The notes: generated from the sequence alone by a model not told the origin. Shown: positions 16,245 through 25,572, counted from the first letter of the stretch. The stretch is 64,000 nucleotides of DNA from Halomonas binhaiensis (GCF_008329985.2 NZ_CP038437.2:4588001-4652000); one strand, 5' to 3'. Program-made: numbers and translations.

Positions 16245-17038
16245 CCAAGGATCTGGCTGAGGAACAGCCTCGTCCGCTCGGAGCGCGGGGCACTGAAGAA
16301 TGTCTCCGGCGGTGCTTCCTCAAGGATCTGGCCCTGGTCCATGAAAATCACCCGATCCGCTACGGTTCTGGCAAAGCCCATCTCGTGGGTCACACAGAGC
16401 ATGGTCATGCCATCCCTTGCCAGCTCGACCATGACATCGAGCACCTCCTTGATCATCTCCGGATCGAGAGCCGAAGTCGGTTCATCGAACAACATGACTT
16501 CCGGCTTGAGACACAGCGCCCGGGCGATGGCGACGCGTTGCTGCTGACCGCCGGATAACTGGCCGGGATACTTGAGGGCCTGATCGGCAATCTGTACCCG
16601 TTCGAGATACTCCATGGCAGTCGCCTCGGCCTCCTTCCGCGGGCGCCGCTGCACCCAGGTCTGGGCGATACAGCAGTTGTCCAGCACCGACAGGTGAGGA
16701 AACAGATTGAAGTGCTGGAACACCATGCCGACATGGCGGCGAATCTGCTCGATGCGCTTGACGTCTTCGGTCATATGCATGCCATCGACCACGATATCGC
16801 CCTGCTGATGCTCCTCGAGATGATTGATGCAGCGAATCAGGGTCGACTTGCCGGACCCTGATGGCCCGCAGATGACGATACGCTCCCCGCGTTCAACCTT
16901 GAGGTCGATATCCCGCAGCACATGAAAGTCGCCATACCACTTGTTGAGCCCGGATATCTCGATCATCGCCGGCTGGTCGGAAGCCGAGACCGGTGATGTA
17001 CCTTCCGGCATAGAAGTGGCTGATTGAGAAGACATCAT
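16238..17038 (-). CDS. aapP: General L-amino-acid ABC transporter ATP-binding protein
   Basis: About 266 residues from the ATG at 17038, which has GGGAG upstream; the extension to 17248 crosses a heptamer repeat array and is not coding. PAAT-family ATPase: Walker [29 protein letters not shown] (Q-loop), signature [15 protein letters not shown], Walker [16 protein letters not shown] and switch [10 protein letters not shown]. The A-loop Tyr is in [10 protein letters not shown]. It is the last gene of aapJQMP and powers the system. A family-typical 23-residue polar N-terminal extension precedes the ABC fold. Confidence 0.92.
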   Translation of the reverse strand: MMSSQSATSMPEGTSPVSASDQPAMIEISGLNKWYGDFHVLRDIDLKVERGERIVICGPSGSGKSTLIRCINHLEEHQQGDIVVDGMHMTEDVKRIEQIRRHVGMVFQHFNLFPHLSVLDNCCIAQTWVQRRPRKEAEATAMEYLERVQIADQALKYPGQLSGGQQQRVAIARALCLKPEVMLFDEPTSALDPEMIKEVLDVMVELARDGMTMLCVTHEMGFARTVADRVIFMDQGQILEEAPPETFFSAPRSERTRLFLSQILGH

Positions 17039-17076
17039 CGTTACTCCCGAATCATTGGAATTGTTGTGAGCGTTAC

Positions 17077-17104
17077 GAGCTTCGAGCTTCGAGCTTCGAG
17101 CTTC
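17077..17104. repeat. Heptamer tandem repeat, GAGCTTC x4
   Basis: Four exact copies of GAGCTTC plus a partial fifth, between aapM and aapP. It belongs to a set of 7-bp arrays in this window (see 20908-20980 and 30652-30686). Confidence 0.95.
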
Positions 17105-17265
17105 GAGCAGCATGGTCCAGGGAAGCGCTGAATAAATCAGCCGAGCGGGATGAAGCACAAGGCGCACGGAGCGCAACCACCGGAACCTATGGGGTATAGG
17201 TGAGGATGGTGAGCACCGCGCAACGTAGTGATTCGCACGCGCAGGCATTTATGCAGCGCTTCCCC

Positions 17266-18369
17266 TCAATGGCCACGATGCAGGCGCCTCTCCATATACT
17301 GACTGTAGCGCGACATGCTGAAGCAGAAGATCCAGAACATCAGTGCCGCAAAGACATACCCTTCCGTCGCGAATCCCAGCCAATCGCTATCGGTCAGCCC
17401 GGCACGGATGATCGCCAGCAGGTCGAACAAGCCAATGATCAACACCAGCGAGGTGTCCTTGAACAGCGCGATGAAGGTGTTGACGATGCCGGGAATCACC
17501 AGCTTGAGCGCCTGGGGCAGGATGATCAGCCCCATCCGTCGCCAATAGCTGAGCCCCAGCGCCTTGGCAGCTTCCTCCTGGCCCTTGGGGATTGCCTGAA
17601 GGCCGCCTCGCACCACCTCGGCCATGTAGGCGCTCCAGAAGAACATGATGCCGATCAGTGCCCGCAGCAGCTTGTTGAACTCGACCTCGTTGGGCACGAA
17701 CAGCGGCAGCATGACCGATGCCATGAACAGCACAGTGATCAGCGGTACGCCACGCCAGAACTCGATGAAGACGATGCACAGGCTTCTGACCAGCGGCATC
17801 TGCGAGCGGCGCCCCAACGCCAGCAAGACGCCAAGCGGCAATGAGCCGACAATCCCCACCGTTGCCACCGTCAGCGTCAGCATCAGGCCACCCCAGCGGC
17901 GAGTCGGGACATGGGGCAGATCGAACACCCCGCCCACCAGCAACAGCCAGGCAATGATCGGGAACCCGACAAGGGCAAAGACTACCACCCACTTTCTGGC
18001 CGGCATGCGCGGAATCGCCAGCCAGGCAATGGTCGCCGCCATCAACGCCAGGGTGATATCGACCCGGTAGCGCTCTGCCACGGGATAGAAGCCATAGACA
18101 ATGGTTTCGAAGCGCGCACTGATGAACACCCAGCAGGCCCCTTCACCAGAGCAGGCCTCGCGGCTATCGCCGAGCCAGTCGGCATTGATCAGCGCCCACT
18201 GAACCAGCGGTGTCAATGCCCACACCAGCAGTGCCAGCGTCAGCAGGCTGACGATCGAGTTGACCGGACCATTGAACAACCGCGAGCGCAGCCAGCCGAC
18301 CAGACCATGGTGGCTGTCCGGCGCCGGACGCGCTGCAATCAAGGTATCTCGCGCAGTGGAATCGTTCAT
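17266..18369 (-). CDS. aapM: General L-amino-acid ABC transporter permease
   Basis: 367 residues with the architecture of AapM/BztC: an N-terminal membrane part with the large periplasmic loop CSGEGACWVFISARFETIVYGFYP, further helices, and the C-terminal PAAT permease domain (GIVGSLPLGVLLALGRRSQMPLVRSLCIVFIEFWRGVPLITVLF, then EVVRGGLQAIPKGQEEAAKALGLSYWRRMGLIILPQALKLVIPGIVNTFIALFKDTSLV). The EAA loop for contact with AapP is in the last segment. It begins right after the aapQ stop. With AapQ it forms the heterodimeric channel. Confidence 0.93.
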   Translation of the reverse strand: MNDSTARDTLIAARPAPDSHHGLVGWLRSRLFNGPVNSIVSLLTLALLVWALTPLVQWALINADWLGDSREACSGEGACWVFISARFETIVYGFYPVAERYRVDITLALMAATIAWLAIPRMPARKWVVVFALVGFPIIAWLLLVGGVFDLPHVPTRRWGGLMLTLTVATVGIVGSLPLGVLLALGRRSQMPLVRSLCIVFIEFWRGVPLITVLFMASVMLPLFVPNEVEFNKLLRALIGIMFFWSAYMAEVVRGGLQAIPKGQEEAAKALGLSYWRRMGLIILPQALKLVIPGIVNTFIALFKDTSLVLIIGLFDLLAIIRAGLTDSDWLGFATEGYVFAALMFWIFCFSMSRYSQYMERRLHRGH

Positions 18370-18370
18370 G

Positions 18371-19546
18371 CTAGCGCTCCTTGATCAGGGTGCGGGCGTT
18401 GTAGAAGTTCATGAACGCCGACACCACGAGACTGATGGTCAGATACACCGCCATGGTGATGGCAATGATCTCGATCGCCTGCCCGGTCTGGTTCAGGGAA
18501 GTACCAGCGAAGACCGCCACCAGGTCGGGATAGCCGATCGCCGTCGCCAGTGACGAGTTCTTGATCAGGTTCAGATACTGGCTGGTCAGCTGCGGCACGA
18601 TGACTCGCATGGCCTGGGGTATCACCACCTTGCGCAAGGTGATATTGGCCGGCAACCCGATGGCCCGCGAGGCCTCGACCTGGCCGGAGGGCACCGACTG
18701 GATGCCCGAGCGCACGATCTCAGCGATGAAGGACGCCGTATAGATCGATAGCGCCAGCCACAGCGCCATCAGCTCGGGAATGATCGTGATGCCGCCACGG
18801 AAGTTGAAACCCTTCAGTTCCGGCATCTCCCAGCTCAGTGGCGAACCACTGATGACAAAAGCCAGCAGCGGCAGACCGACAATCATCGCCGTGCCGACCC
18901 AGTACACCGGCAGTGCCTTGCCGGTGCGCTCCTGCAGACGTCGTGCGTAGATTGCAAAGGCAATACTGGCAACAACCGCCACCGTCAGCGCTGCCAGCGT
19001 CAGCCCGAAGCCCGTTTCAGGCACCGGTGCCGGCACCACCAGGCCACGTACATTAAGAAACACCGCCTCCATCAATGACAGGCTCTGACGCGGGCTGGGC
19101 AATGCCTGGAGCACCGCGAAGTACCAGAACAGAATCTGCACCAACAGCGGAATATTGCGAAATATCTCGACGTAGGCAGCCGCCAGGCGCGCCAGCAGCC
19201 AATTGGGTGACAGGCGGGCAATGCCAACAGCAAAGCCAATGATGGTCGCTGCCACGATGCCCATGGCCGAGACCAGCAACGTATTGAGCAGGCCAACGAT
19301 AAAAGTGCGCCCGTAGGTGCTGTTGCCGGGAAAGTCGATCAGCGTCTGGGGTATGGAAAATCCAGCTCGCTCGTTCAGGAAGGCAAAGCCGGTGGTAATG
19401 CCGCGCTCATCCAGGTTGGTCAGGGCATTGTTCACCATCATGGTAATCAAGGCCACCAGACCAGCAAGCAGTAACGCCTGGATGATCAGAGCACGGAACG
19501 CAGGGCGCCGCCACAGAGGGACGTGGCTGGCAGGGGGTATCGACAT
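18371..19546 (-). CDS. aapQ: General L-amino-acid ABC transporter permease
   Basis: About 391 residues from the ATG at 19546 (MSIPPASHVPLWRRPAFRAL). AapQ/BztB features: DERGITTGFAFLNERAGFSIPQTLIDF in the first periplasmic segment, TYGRTFIVGLLNTLLVSAMGIV, YVEIFRNIPLLVQILFWYFAVLQALPSP, and the EAA loop SGIQSVPSGQVEASRAIGLPANITLRKVVIPQAMRVIVPQLTSQYLNLIKNSSLATAIGYPDLV. About eight membrane helices. The gap to aapJ upstream holds a strong hairpin, so permease levels are probably below binding-protein levels. Confidence 0.93.
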   Translation of the reverse strand: MSIPPASHVPLWRRPAFRALIIQALLLAGLVALITMMVNNALTNLDERGITTGFAFLNERAGFSIPQTLIDFPGNSTYGRTFIVGLLNTLLVSAMGIVAATIIGFAVGIARLSPNWLLARLAAAYVEIFRNIPLLVQILFWYFAVLQALPSPRQSLSLMEAVFLNVRGLVVPAPVPETGFGLTLAALTVAVVASIAFAIYARRLQERTGKALPVYWVGTAMIVGLPLLAFVISGSPLSWEMPELKGFNFRGGITIIPELMALWLALSIYTASFIAEIVRSGIQSVPSGQVEASRAIGLPANITLRKVVIPQAMRVIVPQLTSQYLNLIKNSSLATAIGYPDLVAVFAGTSLNQTGQAIEIIAITMAVYLTISLVVSAFMNFYNARTLIKER

Positions 19547-19673
19547 GACAGGCCTCTGACGCAATGGCTCGACAATGTCGCGGAGGCAACCCGCGCCATC
19601 ATCCAGTCAGTTGGGAAACCGGACCGCAGCCCGCGACCTTGACGCCGCAGAGCCCGGTCAACTCACGGGTCGG

Positions 19674-19715
19674 CCCGGCAGGTGATCCCGCCCACACGGG
19701 ATGCAACCTGCCGGG
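19674..19715 (-). terminator. Intercistronic hairpin between aapJ and aapQ
   Basis: CCCGGCAGGT / ACCTGCCGGG form a 10-bp stem with a smaller CCCG/CGGG stem inside. No T run; it fits an attenuator or 3' stabiliser of the aapJ message. Confidence 0.6.
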
Positions 19716-19721
19716 TCGGGC

Positions 19722-20753
19722 TCAGCGAATCGGCGGTGCGTAGAGAATCCCGCCCTGATCCCACAATGCGTTCAAGCCACGGCTGATCTTGAGTGGTGAG
19801 TTGGCCCCTACGGTGTCATCGAATACTTCGCCGTAGTTGCCCACCTGGGAAATGATGTTGTAGACCCAGTCGTTGCTGAGCCCCAACTGCTCGCCATAGG
19901 TCCCTTCCACCCCCAGAAGACGTGCCACCTGAGGATTCGGCGGATCATTCTTCATCTGCTCGACATTCTCGCGGGTTACCCCAAGTTCCTCGGCATTGAC
20001 CATGGCGAATACCGTCCACCTGACGATGTTGAACCACTGATCGTCGCCTTGACGAACCACTGGACCGAGAGGTTCCTTCGAGATCAGTTGCGTCATGATC
20101 TCGACACTATCCGGATCGGGCAGTTGCAGGCGCAAGGCACTGAGCTGAGAGGTATCGGAGGTCAACACATCGCAGCGCCCACTGGCGAAACCGGATGCCG
20201 TCTGGTCGGGGGTATCGAAGGTCACGGTGCTGATCTCGATGCCCTTGGACGGAAAGTAATCAGCCAGATTGAGTTCGTGAGTCGTGCCGGACTGGATACA
20301 GATGGAGGCTCCGTCCAGGTCCTCGAGACTGGTCACGCCGAGATCCTTCGAGACCATGAAGCCCTGGCCGTCGTAGAAGGTGGTAGCGGTGAAATTGAGC
20401 CCTAGCGAATTGTCACGGGTTGCCGTCCAGGTCGTGTTGCGAGACAGCACGTCGATCTCCCCGGATTGCAGCGCAGTGAAGCGCTCCTTGGCCGTAAGCG
20501 GTGTGAACTCGACCTGGTCAGGGTCACCGAAGATCGCTGACGAAAGGGCTCGGCAGGTTTCCACGTCCAGCCCCTGCCACTGACCACTGGCATCTGGTGA
20601 GGAAAACCCGGAGAGCCCGACATTGACGCCGCAGGTGAGGTTGCCACGCTGCTTGACCTCATCCAGGGTCGCAGCGGAGGCTGCACTTGCCATGCCCAGC
20701 CCCAGGGCCGCGACAGAGAGATGGATCAGCATCTTGTTATTGTTGCGTTTCAT
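19722..20753 (-). CDS. aapJ: General L-amino-acid ABC transporter substrate-binding protein
   Basis: About 343 residues from the ATG at 20753 (MKRNNNKMLIHLSVAALGLG...), which begins a standard Sec signal peptide ending ASAA. The mature protein shows the AapJ/BztA pattern: LDEVKQRGNLTCGVNVGLSGFSSPDASGQWQGLDVETCRALSSAIFGD, NTTWTATRDNSLGLNFTATTFYDGQGFMV, DGASICIQSGTTHELNLADYF, CDVLTSDTSQLSALR, and RWTVFAMVNAEELGV. It binds a broad range of L-amino acids in the periplasm. First gene of aapJQMP. Confidence 0.93.
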   Translation of the reverse strand: MKRNNNKMLIHLSVAALGLGMASAASAATLDEVKQRGNLTCGVNVGLSGFSSPDASGQWQGLDVETCRALSSAIFGDPDQVEFTPLTAKERFTALQSGEIDVLSRNTTWTATRDNSLGLNFTATTFYDGQGFMVSKDLGVTSLEDLDGASICIQSGTTHELNLADYFPSKGIEISTVTFDTPDQTASGFASGRCDVLTSDTSQLSALRLQLPDPDSVEIMTQLISKEPLGPVVRQGDDQWFNIVRWTVFAMVNAEELGVTRENVEQMKNDPPNPQVARLLGVEGTYGEQLGLSNDWVYNIISQVGNYGEVFDDTVGANSPLKISRGLNALWDQGGILYAPPIR

Positions 20754-20907
20754 GCTTTCAACTCCGATCGGTTGCGTTGGCTGATTGTTGTCGACTTGCC
20801 TATTTGCCGAATCACGCAATTTACTATCGGAGCCAAAACGTCCCTGGTCAACGCTGGTTTTAAACGCTAGCTCGAATTCCGCCGGCCAAGCGCATGGCAA
20901 CGCCCTT

Positions 20908-20980
20908 CTCGTTGCTCGTTGCTCGTTGCTCGTTGCTCGTAGCTCGTAGCTCGTAGCTCGTAGCTCGTAGCTCGTAGCTC
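20908..20980. repeat. Heptamer tandem repeat, CTCGTTG x4 then CTCGTAG x6
   Basis: Ten consecutive 7-bp units: four CTCGTTG (20908-20935) and six CTCGTAG (20936-20977), plus CTC. It fills the gap between the aapJ promoter region and the norR stop. Confidence 0.97.
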
Positions 20981-20983
20981 AAA

Positions 20984-22546
20984 TCATTCCTTCAACCCCA
21001 AGCGCCTGGCCAAACGATGCAGGTTGCCCGCATCCATCCCCAGCTCCCTGGCAGCCCCCGCCCAATTTCCCTGTTCGGCCAAGGCATGCTGTATATGCTC
21101 ACGCTGGAAGGCATCCGTGGCCTCCCGCAGGTTGATCACGACAGCATTACCTGGCACAGGCTTGTTGATGGAATGCCCTTCTTCAGGAGATTCGGCGACA
21201 TCCTGACGACCCTCCATACGGGGATCGAGCCCCAGGTGATGAGGGTTGATGCGTACCACTCGGCGTCTGGGATCGGCCACAGGAGTCGCCTCCGCCACAG
21301 CCAGCAACGATGCCCTGGCCAATACATGCTCCAGTTCACGCACATTGCCCGGCCACGCCCAGGTACTCAGAGCCTGCCGTGCCTCCGGGTCTAGGCGCAG
21401 ATTGCCCACGCCTAGACGAATGCGGTTTTCTTCCTGAAAGTGTCCGATCAGCAGCGGCAAGTCTTCTGGACGCTCGCGCAGAGGCGGAACACGTAACGGA
21501 AAGGCACTGAGACGGTGATAGAGGTCTTCGCGGAAACGGCCGGCGGTGACTTCCGCTGCCAGGTCGCGGTTGGTCACGGCGACCACGCGAACATCCACGC
21601 TGCGGGACCGCTCACTGCCCAGGGCCTGAATCTCCCCTTCCTGCAACGCTCGGAGTAGCTTGGGCTGCAGTACCAAGGGCAGTTCTCCGACCTCATCGAG
21701 GACCAGGGTGCCGCCATCCGCCATGGCGAAATGCCCGCGATGATCCCGTGTCGCCCCGGAAAAGGCCCCCCGCTGATGGCCAAACAGAGCGCTTTCAATC
21801 AATGAGGCCGGTAGTGCAGCACAGTTGACCATGACCAGGGGGCCGTCCGCCCGGCGCGAATACTCATGCACTGCCCGGGAAATCCTTTCCTTGCCCACGC
21901 CAGTCTCTCCATGCACCAGCACACTCATGTCAGAGGCTGCCACCAGTTCTATCGAAGCCATCAGCTGACGCATGGCCGGACTGTTCCAGCGGCTCACGAT
22001 GGATGGCTTGAGCGGTGTTTCCTGAGTCACCGCCAATTGCATGCGGGCAGAGCCTAGCCGCTCGGCAAGGCACAGACAGGTGCCGAGCAGATCGGCTGCG
22101 GCAATCAATCCTTCATCATCCAGGGCTGCCAGGCGCCCTGGGGTCAGGGCATCCAGCGTTACCATTCCGATCAGGCGCTTGCCATCACGCAGGGCAACTC
22201 CCAGGCAATCGTGCACCTGACTCAGTTCCTCATCGAGCAGGCCATCATAAGGGTCCGGCAGGGGGGAATCAGCCGGAAAACGACACACCTTCGGTGTTTC
22301 TGCAATGGCCGCCAAGCGTGGGTGCTCTTCCAGCAGAAATGTCTTGCCACGCACACTCTCCGGCAGGCCGATCACTGCCACCGGCACAAGGCCATTGCCC
22401 TGATGCACCAGTAACGCGCTGGCATCGGCCCGGGTTCCCGCCACCAGCGTCTCAAGCAGGTCCTGCCAGGCTTCCACCAGACCATCGTCATCATTGCCCC
22501 CGAGGCGTACCAGCAGTTCCCGCAGGCGCTGCATGAACGTCACCAT
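20984..22546 (-). CDS. norR: Nitric-oxide-responsive sigma-54 activator
   Basis: Up to 520 residues (start 22546, or the Met at 22534). An N-terminal GAF domain (residues about 20-165, ADASALLVHQGNGLVPVAV) is where NorR carries its mononuclear iron. The AAA+ domain follows: GETGVGKE (Walker A), ALFGHQRGAFSGATRDHRG, GGTLVLDEVGELPL (Walker B) and RFREDLYHRLSAFPLRVPPLRER, with Arg fingers. The C-terminal Fis-type HTH is AREL GMDAGNLHRLARRLGL. The usual GAFTGA loop that touches sigma-54 reads GAFSGA here, a conservative change. Divergent from hmp, with three target sites in between, so the pairing with its target gene is clear. Confidence 0.92.
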   Translation of the reverse strand: MVTFMQRLRELLVRLGGNDDDGLVEAWQDLLETLVAGTRADASALLVHQGNGLVPVAVIGLPESVRGKTFLLEEHPRLAAIAETPKVCRFPADSPLPDPYDGLLDEELSQVHDCLGVALRDGKRLIGMVTLDALTPGRLAALDDEGLIAAADLLGTCLCLAERLGSARMQLAVTQETPLKPSIVSRWNSPAMRQLMASIELVAASDMSVLVHGETGVGKERISRAVHEYSRRADGPLVMVNCAALPASLIESALFGHQRGAFSGATRDHRGHFAMADGGTLVLDEVGELPLVLQPKLLRALQEGEIQALGSERSRSVDVRVVAVTNRDLAAEVTAGRFREDLYHRLSAFPLRVPPLRERPEDLPLLIGHFQEENRIRLGVGNLRLDPEARQALSTWAWPGNVRELEHVLARASLLAVAEATPVADPRRRVVRINPHHLGLDPRMEGRQDVAESPEEGHSINKPVPGNAVVINLREATDAFQREHIQHALAEQGNWAGAARELGMDAGNLHRLARRLGLKE

Positions 22547-22563
22547 GGCCTGTCCCCTGAATT

Positions 22564-22618
22564 GTCAATTTCACAATCATCAATGTCATTATGACAATCA
22601 ATGTAGTGTCATTCTGAC
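22564..22618. promoter_or_regulatory. Three NorR enhancer sites (GT-N7-AC)
   Basis: GTCAATTTCAC (22564-22574), GTCATTATGAC (22585-22595) and GTCATTCTGAC (22608-22618) each fit the GT-N7-AC NorR core and are spaced 21 and 23 bases apart, as in known norR–target intergenic regions. Confidence 0.88.
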
Positions 22619-22674
22619 ATCGCAACAACGAGCCGTCAGCACGCGTCTCTATCCGACATGGAACTGAAATGCGC

Positions 22675-22691
22675 CTGGCACAAGGCCTGCA
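22675..22691 (+). promoter_or_regulatory. Sigma-54 promoter of hmp
   Basis: CTGGCACAAGGCCTGCA: GG at 22677-22678 and GC at 22689-22690 with ten bases between, fitting the -24/-12 consensus. It lies 57 bases after the last NorR site and about 95 before the hmp start. Confidence 0.85.
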
Positions 22692-22783
22692 GGCAACCCT
22701 ATGCGGCAGGATGACGCAGGTCTGTCATGCCGGCATGCGGGTTGCGACAAGAAAGGAGAATGATCTCACCTAGGAGTCACGCC

Positions 22784-23959
22784 ATGACCACAGCTGCTCA
22801 GGACGCTATCATCGACGCCACTGCTCCCGTTGTCGCCGAACACCTGAATGCCATTACCGCCTGTTTCTATCCGTTGATGTTCGAGCGCTACCCTGAGGTG
22901 GCCAGCTTCTTCAACCAGACCCATCAGCATGATGGCGCCCAGCCGCGCGCACTGGCTCAGTCCGTACTGGCCTATGTAGGCCTGCGCAAGCGCCCGGCCG
23001 AGGCCCAGGCGGCCATGGCCACCGCGATCAGCAAGCACGTATCACTGGGCATTCAGCCTGAGCAGTATCCCATTGTTGGCGAATGTCTGATGGCTGCCAT
23101 CGGAGAGGTACTGGGTGATGCCGTCACTGCGGAAATCGCCGATGCCTGGGGCGCTCTGTACCAGGATCTGGCCGACCTGCTGATTGCCGCCGAGGCTCAG
23201 CGTTACGATGCGTTCGCCCACAGTCAGGGCGGCTGGTCAGGCACGCGTGACTTCCGCATCGCTGACATCCGCCAGGAAAGCGACGTCATCCGCTCATTCT
23301 ATCTTGAACCCGTCGATGGCGGCCCAGTGGCAGAAGCCAAGCCCGGCCAATACATCGGCCTCAAGCTGAACATCAACGGCCAGACCACACACCGCCACTA
23401 TAGCCTGTCGGGCCTGCTCAATGGCCGCGGCTATCGCATTTCCGTCAAGCAGGAACCGGAAGGCCTGGTAAGCAATTGGCTGCACCAGCATGCCAAGGTC
23501 GGTGATGTGCTGGAGCTGTTGCCACCCGCTGGCGAGCTGACCCTGGACGACAGTGACACCCCCGTGGTGCTGATCAGCGGCGGCGTCGGCCAGACCCCCA
23601 TGCTGCCCCTGGTGCGTCAGGCACTAAAGCAGGGCCGTCAGGTGAGCTATTTGCATGCGGCACGCAGTGCTCAGCATCATGCCTTTGCCCATGATCTCAA
23701 GGAGCTTGCTGCCCAGCATCCCGACCAGCTGACCACCCTGGTCGCCTACGAAGAAGGCACAGGCGGCGATGTGCAAGGGCGCATCGAGAAGGAAGTGCTG
23801 GCCCGCCTACTGCCAAGCGACAAGGCACAGTGCTACTTCGTCGGCCCTCAGGAATTCATGAGTGTGATGGATCGTTATCTGGAGGAGCTAGGCGTTCCCG
23901 GCAGCCAGCGTCATTACGAGCATTTCGGCCCGTCGCGTCCCTTGCACACCGCAGCCTGA
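22784..23959 (+). CDS. hmp: Flavohemoprotein, nitric oxide dioxygenase
   Basis: About 391 residues from the ATG at 22784, which has AGGAG upstream; the upstream reading from 22727 includes leader sequence only. N-terminal globin (residues 1-140): FYPLMFERYPEVASFFNQ with the B-helix Tyr, and SKHVSLGIQPEQYPIVGECL with the proximal His. Then the FAD domain (HRHYSLSGLLNGRGYRISVK, RxYS motif) and NAD domain (VLISGGVGQTPMLPL, CYFVGPQEFM, HYEHFGPS). Oxidises NO to nitrate using O2 and NADH. Regulated by NorR through the sites above, instead of by NsrR as in enterobacteria, although nsrR is also in this window. Confidence 0.96.
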   Translation: MTTAAQDAIIDATAPVVAEHLNAITACFYPLMFERYPEVASFFNQTHQHDGAQPRALAQSVLAYVGLRKRPAEAQAAMATAISKHVSLGIQPEQYPIVGECLMAAIGEVLGDAVTAEIADAWGALYQDLADLLIAAEAQRYDAFAHSQGGWSGTRDFRIADIRQESDVIRSFYLEPVDGGPVAEAKPGQYIGLKLNINGQTTHRHYSLSGLLNGRGYRISVKQEPEGLVSNWLHQHAKVGDVLELLPPAGELTLDDSDTPVVLISGGVGQTPMLPLVRQALKQGRQVSYLHAARSAQHHAFAHDLKELAAQHPDQLTTLVAYEEGTGGDVQGRIEKEVLARLLPSDKAQCYFVGPQEFMSVMDRYLEELGVPGSQRHYEHFGPSRPLHTAA

Positions 23960-23992
23960 AATCACCAGCAGAGCATTCTGCCCGGTAAAAAT

Positions 23993-24028
23993 GCACAAGG
24001 CCGCATCGGTTCCGATGCGGCCTTGTGC
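23993..24028. terminator. Bidirectional terminator between hmp and tctA
   Basis: Perfect 16-bp stem GCACAAGGCCGCATCG / CGATGCGGCCTTGTGC with a GTTC loop, between convergent genes. Confidence 0.9.
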
Positions 24029-24054
24029 CATCAATCACCAGCATGAAAGATGAT

Positions 24055-25569
24055 CTAGGCGTGCTGGCGCGCCTGTGGCTTGCGAATCACCATGAAGTAA
24101 TAGAACACACCGGTCAGGGCCAGGAAGAATAGGCTATCCGGGCTGGTCAGGAAGATCAGCGGACTGCCATCGGAAATCGACAGCGAACGTCGACAGTATT
24201 CCTCGAGACTTGGCCCCAGCACGAACCCCAGCAGCAGGCAGGCGACCGGATAGCCATGTCGGCGCAGGAAGTAAGCCAGAATGCCGAACAGCAGCGCCAG
24301 GCCCATCTGAAACATCGAATAGGTCGCCACATAGCAGCCGACCAACGCGATCACCGCGATGCTGGCGTAGAGAATGTCCCGTCGGATCGACACGATGCGC
24401 ACGAACCAGGGTCCCAGCAGATAGAGCGTCAACGGCACCAGGACCAGGGCTGATATAAACAGGGCCATGAACATGGGTGCGATCAGTGCCATCTGGCTGT
24501 CGAGGAACTGTGGCCCAGGCTGCAGACCATTGATTACCAGAACCCCCAGCACAATTGCCGTCGTCGGGTCGCCTGGTATGCCGAATGACAGCATCGGTAC
24601 AAAGGCACCGCTGCACATGGCGTTGTTGGCGCCCTCGGCAGCGGCGATACCCTCCACGGACCCCTTGCCATACTTCTCGGGGTGTTTCGAACTGCGCATC
24701 GACTCGGCATAGGCGACAAACGCCGCCATCGAGCCACCGGCCCCAGGCAGGACGCCAACCGCGTAGCCGATGACGGCACACTTCACATAGCGATAGAAGC
24801 CGATTTCCCGCACCTCACTCCATGGTGGAATGAAGTCGCGACGCCGGATCGGAGCCGCCTTGACGTCCGCAGCTTCCACGGTGCGTGCTGACTTGTTCTC
24901 GGCCTGTACCAGCAGCTCGCTGATGGCGAAGGCTCCGATCACCAACGGCATGATGTCGATCCCCTGCATCAACACGGCAGTGCCGAAAGTGAACCTGGTC
25001 ACTGGCTGCATCACATCAATGCCGACGGTGGCGACCATGACCCCTAGTGTGGTTGCCACCAGTCCCTTGGATATCGCCCCGCGCTGGGAAATGACAATCA
25101 CGATCAAGGCGAAGGCAATCAACGCAAACTTGCCTGGCGTGCGTATCAACAGCGCTGCATCGGTTGCCAGTGGCGCAACTACCATCAACAACACCGCGCC
25201 CAGAGCACCACCAATCATCGAGGCCAGAGCTGCATGGCCCAGCGCCTTGGCGCCTTCCCCACGCTGCTGCATGGGGTAGCCTTCAATGGCGGTCATCATC
25301 GACGCTGGTGCACCGGGAATATTGATGGTGGTTGCAGTGATGCTGCCGCTACACATTCCCGCCATAAAGATACTGGCACAGGCCACCAGCGCCGCCGTGA
25401 CATCGAGGCTATAGGTCAGCGGCAGCAACAGCGCGATGGCCAGCATCGAGGTCAACCCCGGTACCGCACCGAAGAAGGTACCGATCAGGTAACCGCCGAT
25501 CAGGTAGGGAAGAATGTCGGGTTGCATGAGTACGGCAAACCCACGCATCAGTTCAGCAACATAATCCAT
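24055..25569 (-). CDS. tctA: Tripartite tricarboxylate transporter, large permease TctA
   Basis: 504 residues, about 12 membrane segments. TctA family blocks: GYLIGTFFGAVPGLTSMLAIALLLPLTY, ASIFMAGMCSGSITATTINIPGAPASMMTAIEGYPMQQRGEGAKALGHAALASMIGG and the repeat GYAVGVLPGAGGSMAAFVAYAES with EGIAAAEGANNAMCSGAFVPMLSFGIPGDPTTAIVLG. The paired GIPG/PGxPA loops form the substrate path. It takes up carboxylates together with TctB and the periplasmic TctC, here all in one operon (tctC–tctB–tctA). The substrate is not citrate by necessity; the neighbouring enzymes point to another organic acid. Confidence 0.93.
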   Translation of the reverse strand: MDYVAELMRGFAVLMQPDILPYLIGGYLIGTFFGAVPGLTSMLAIALLLPLTYSLDVTAALVACASIFMAGMCSGSITATTINIPGAPASMMTAIEGYPMQQRGEGAKALGHAALASMIGGALGAVLLMVVAPLATDAALLIRTPGKFALIAFALIVIVISQRGAISKGLVATTLGVMVATVGIDVMQPVTRFTFGTAVLMQGIDIMPLVIGAFAISELLVQAENKSARTVEAADVKAAPIRRRDFIPPWSEVREIGFYRYVKCAVIGYAVGVLPGAGGSMAAFVAYAESMRSSKHPEKYGKGSVEGIAAAEGANNAMCSGAFVPMLSFGIPGDPTTAIVLGVLVINGLQPGPQFLDSQMALIAPMFMALFISALVLVPLTLYLLGPWFVRIVSIRRDILYASIAVIALVGCYVATYSMFQMGLALLFGILAYFLRRHGYPVACLLLGFVLGPSLEEYCRRSLSISDGSPLIFLTSPDSLFFLALTGVFYYFMVIRKPQARQHA

Positions 25570-25572
25570 GTG

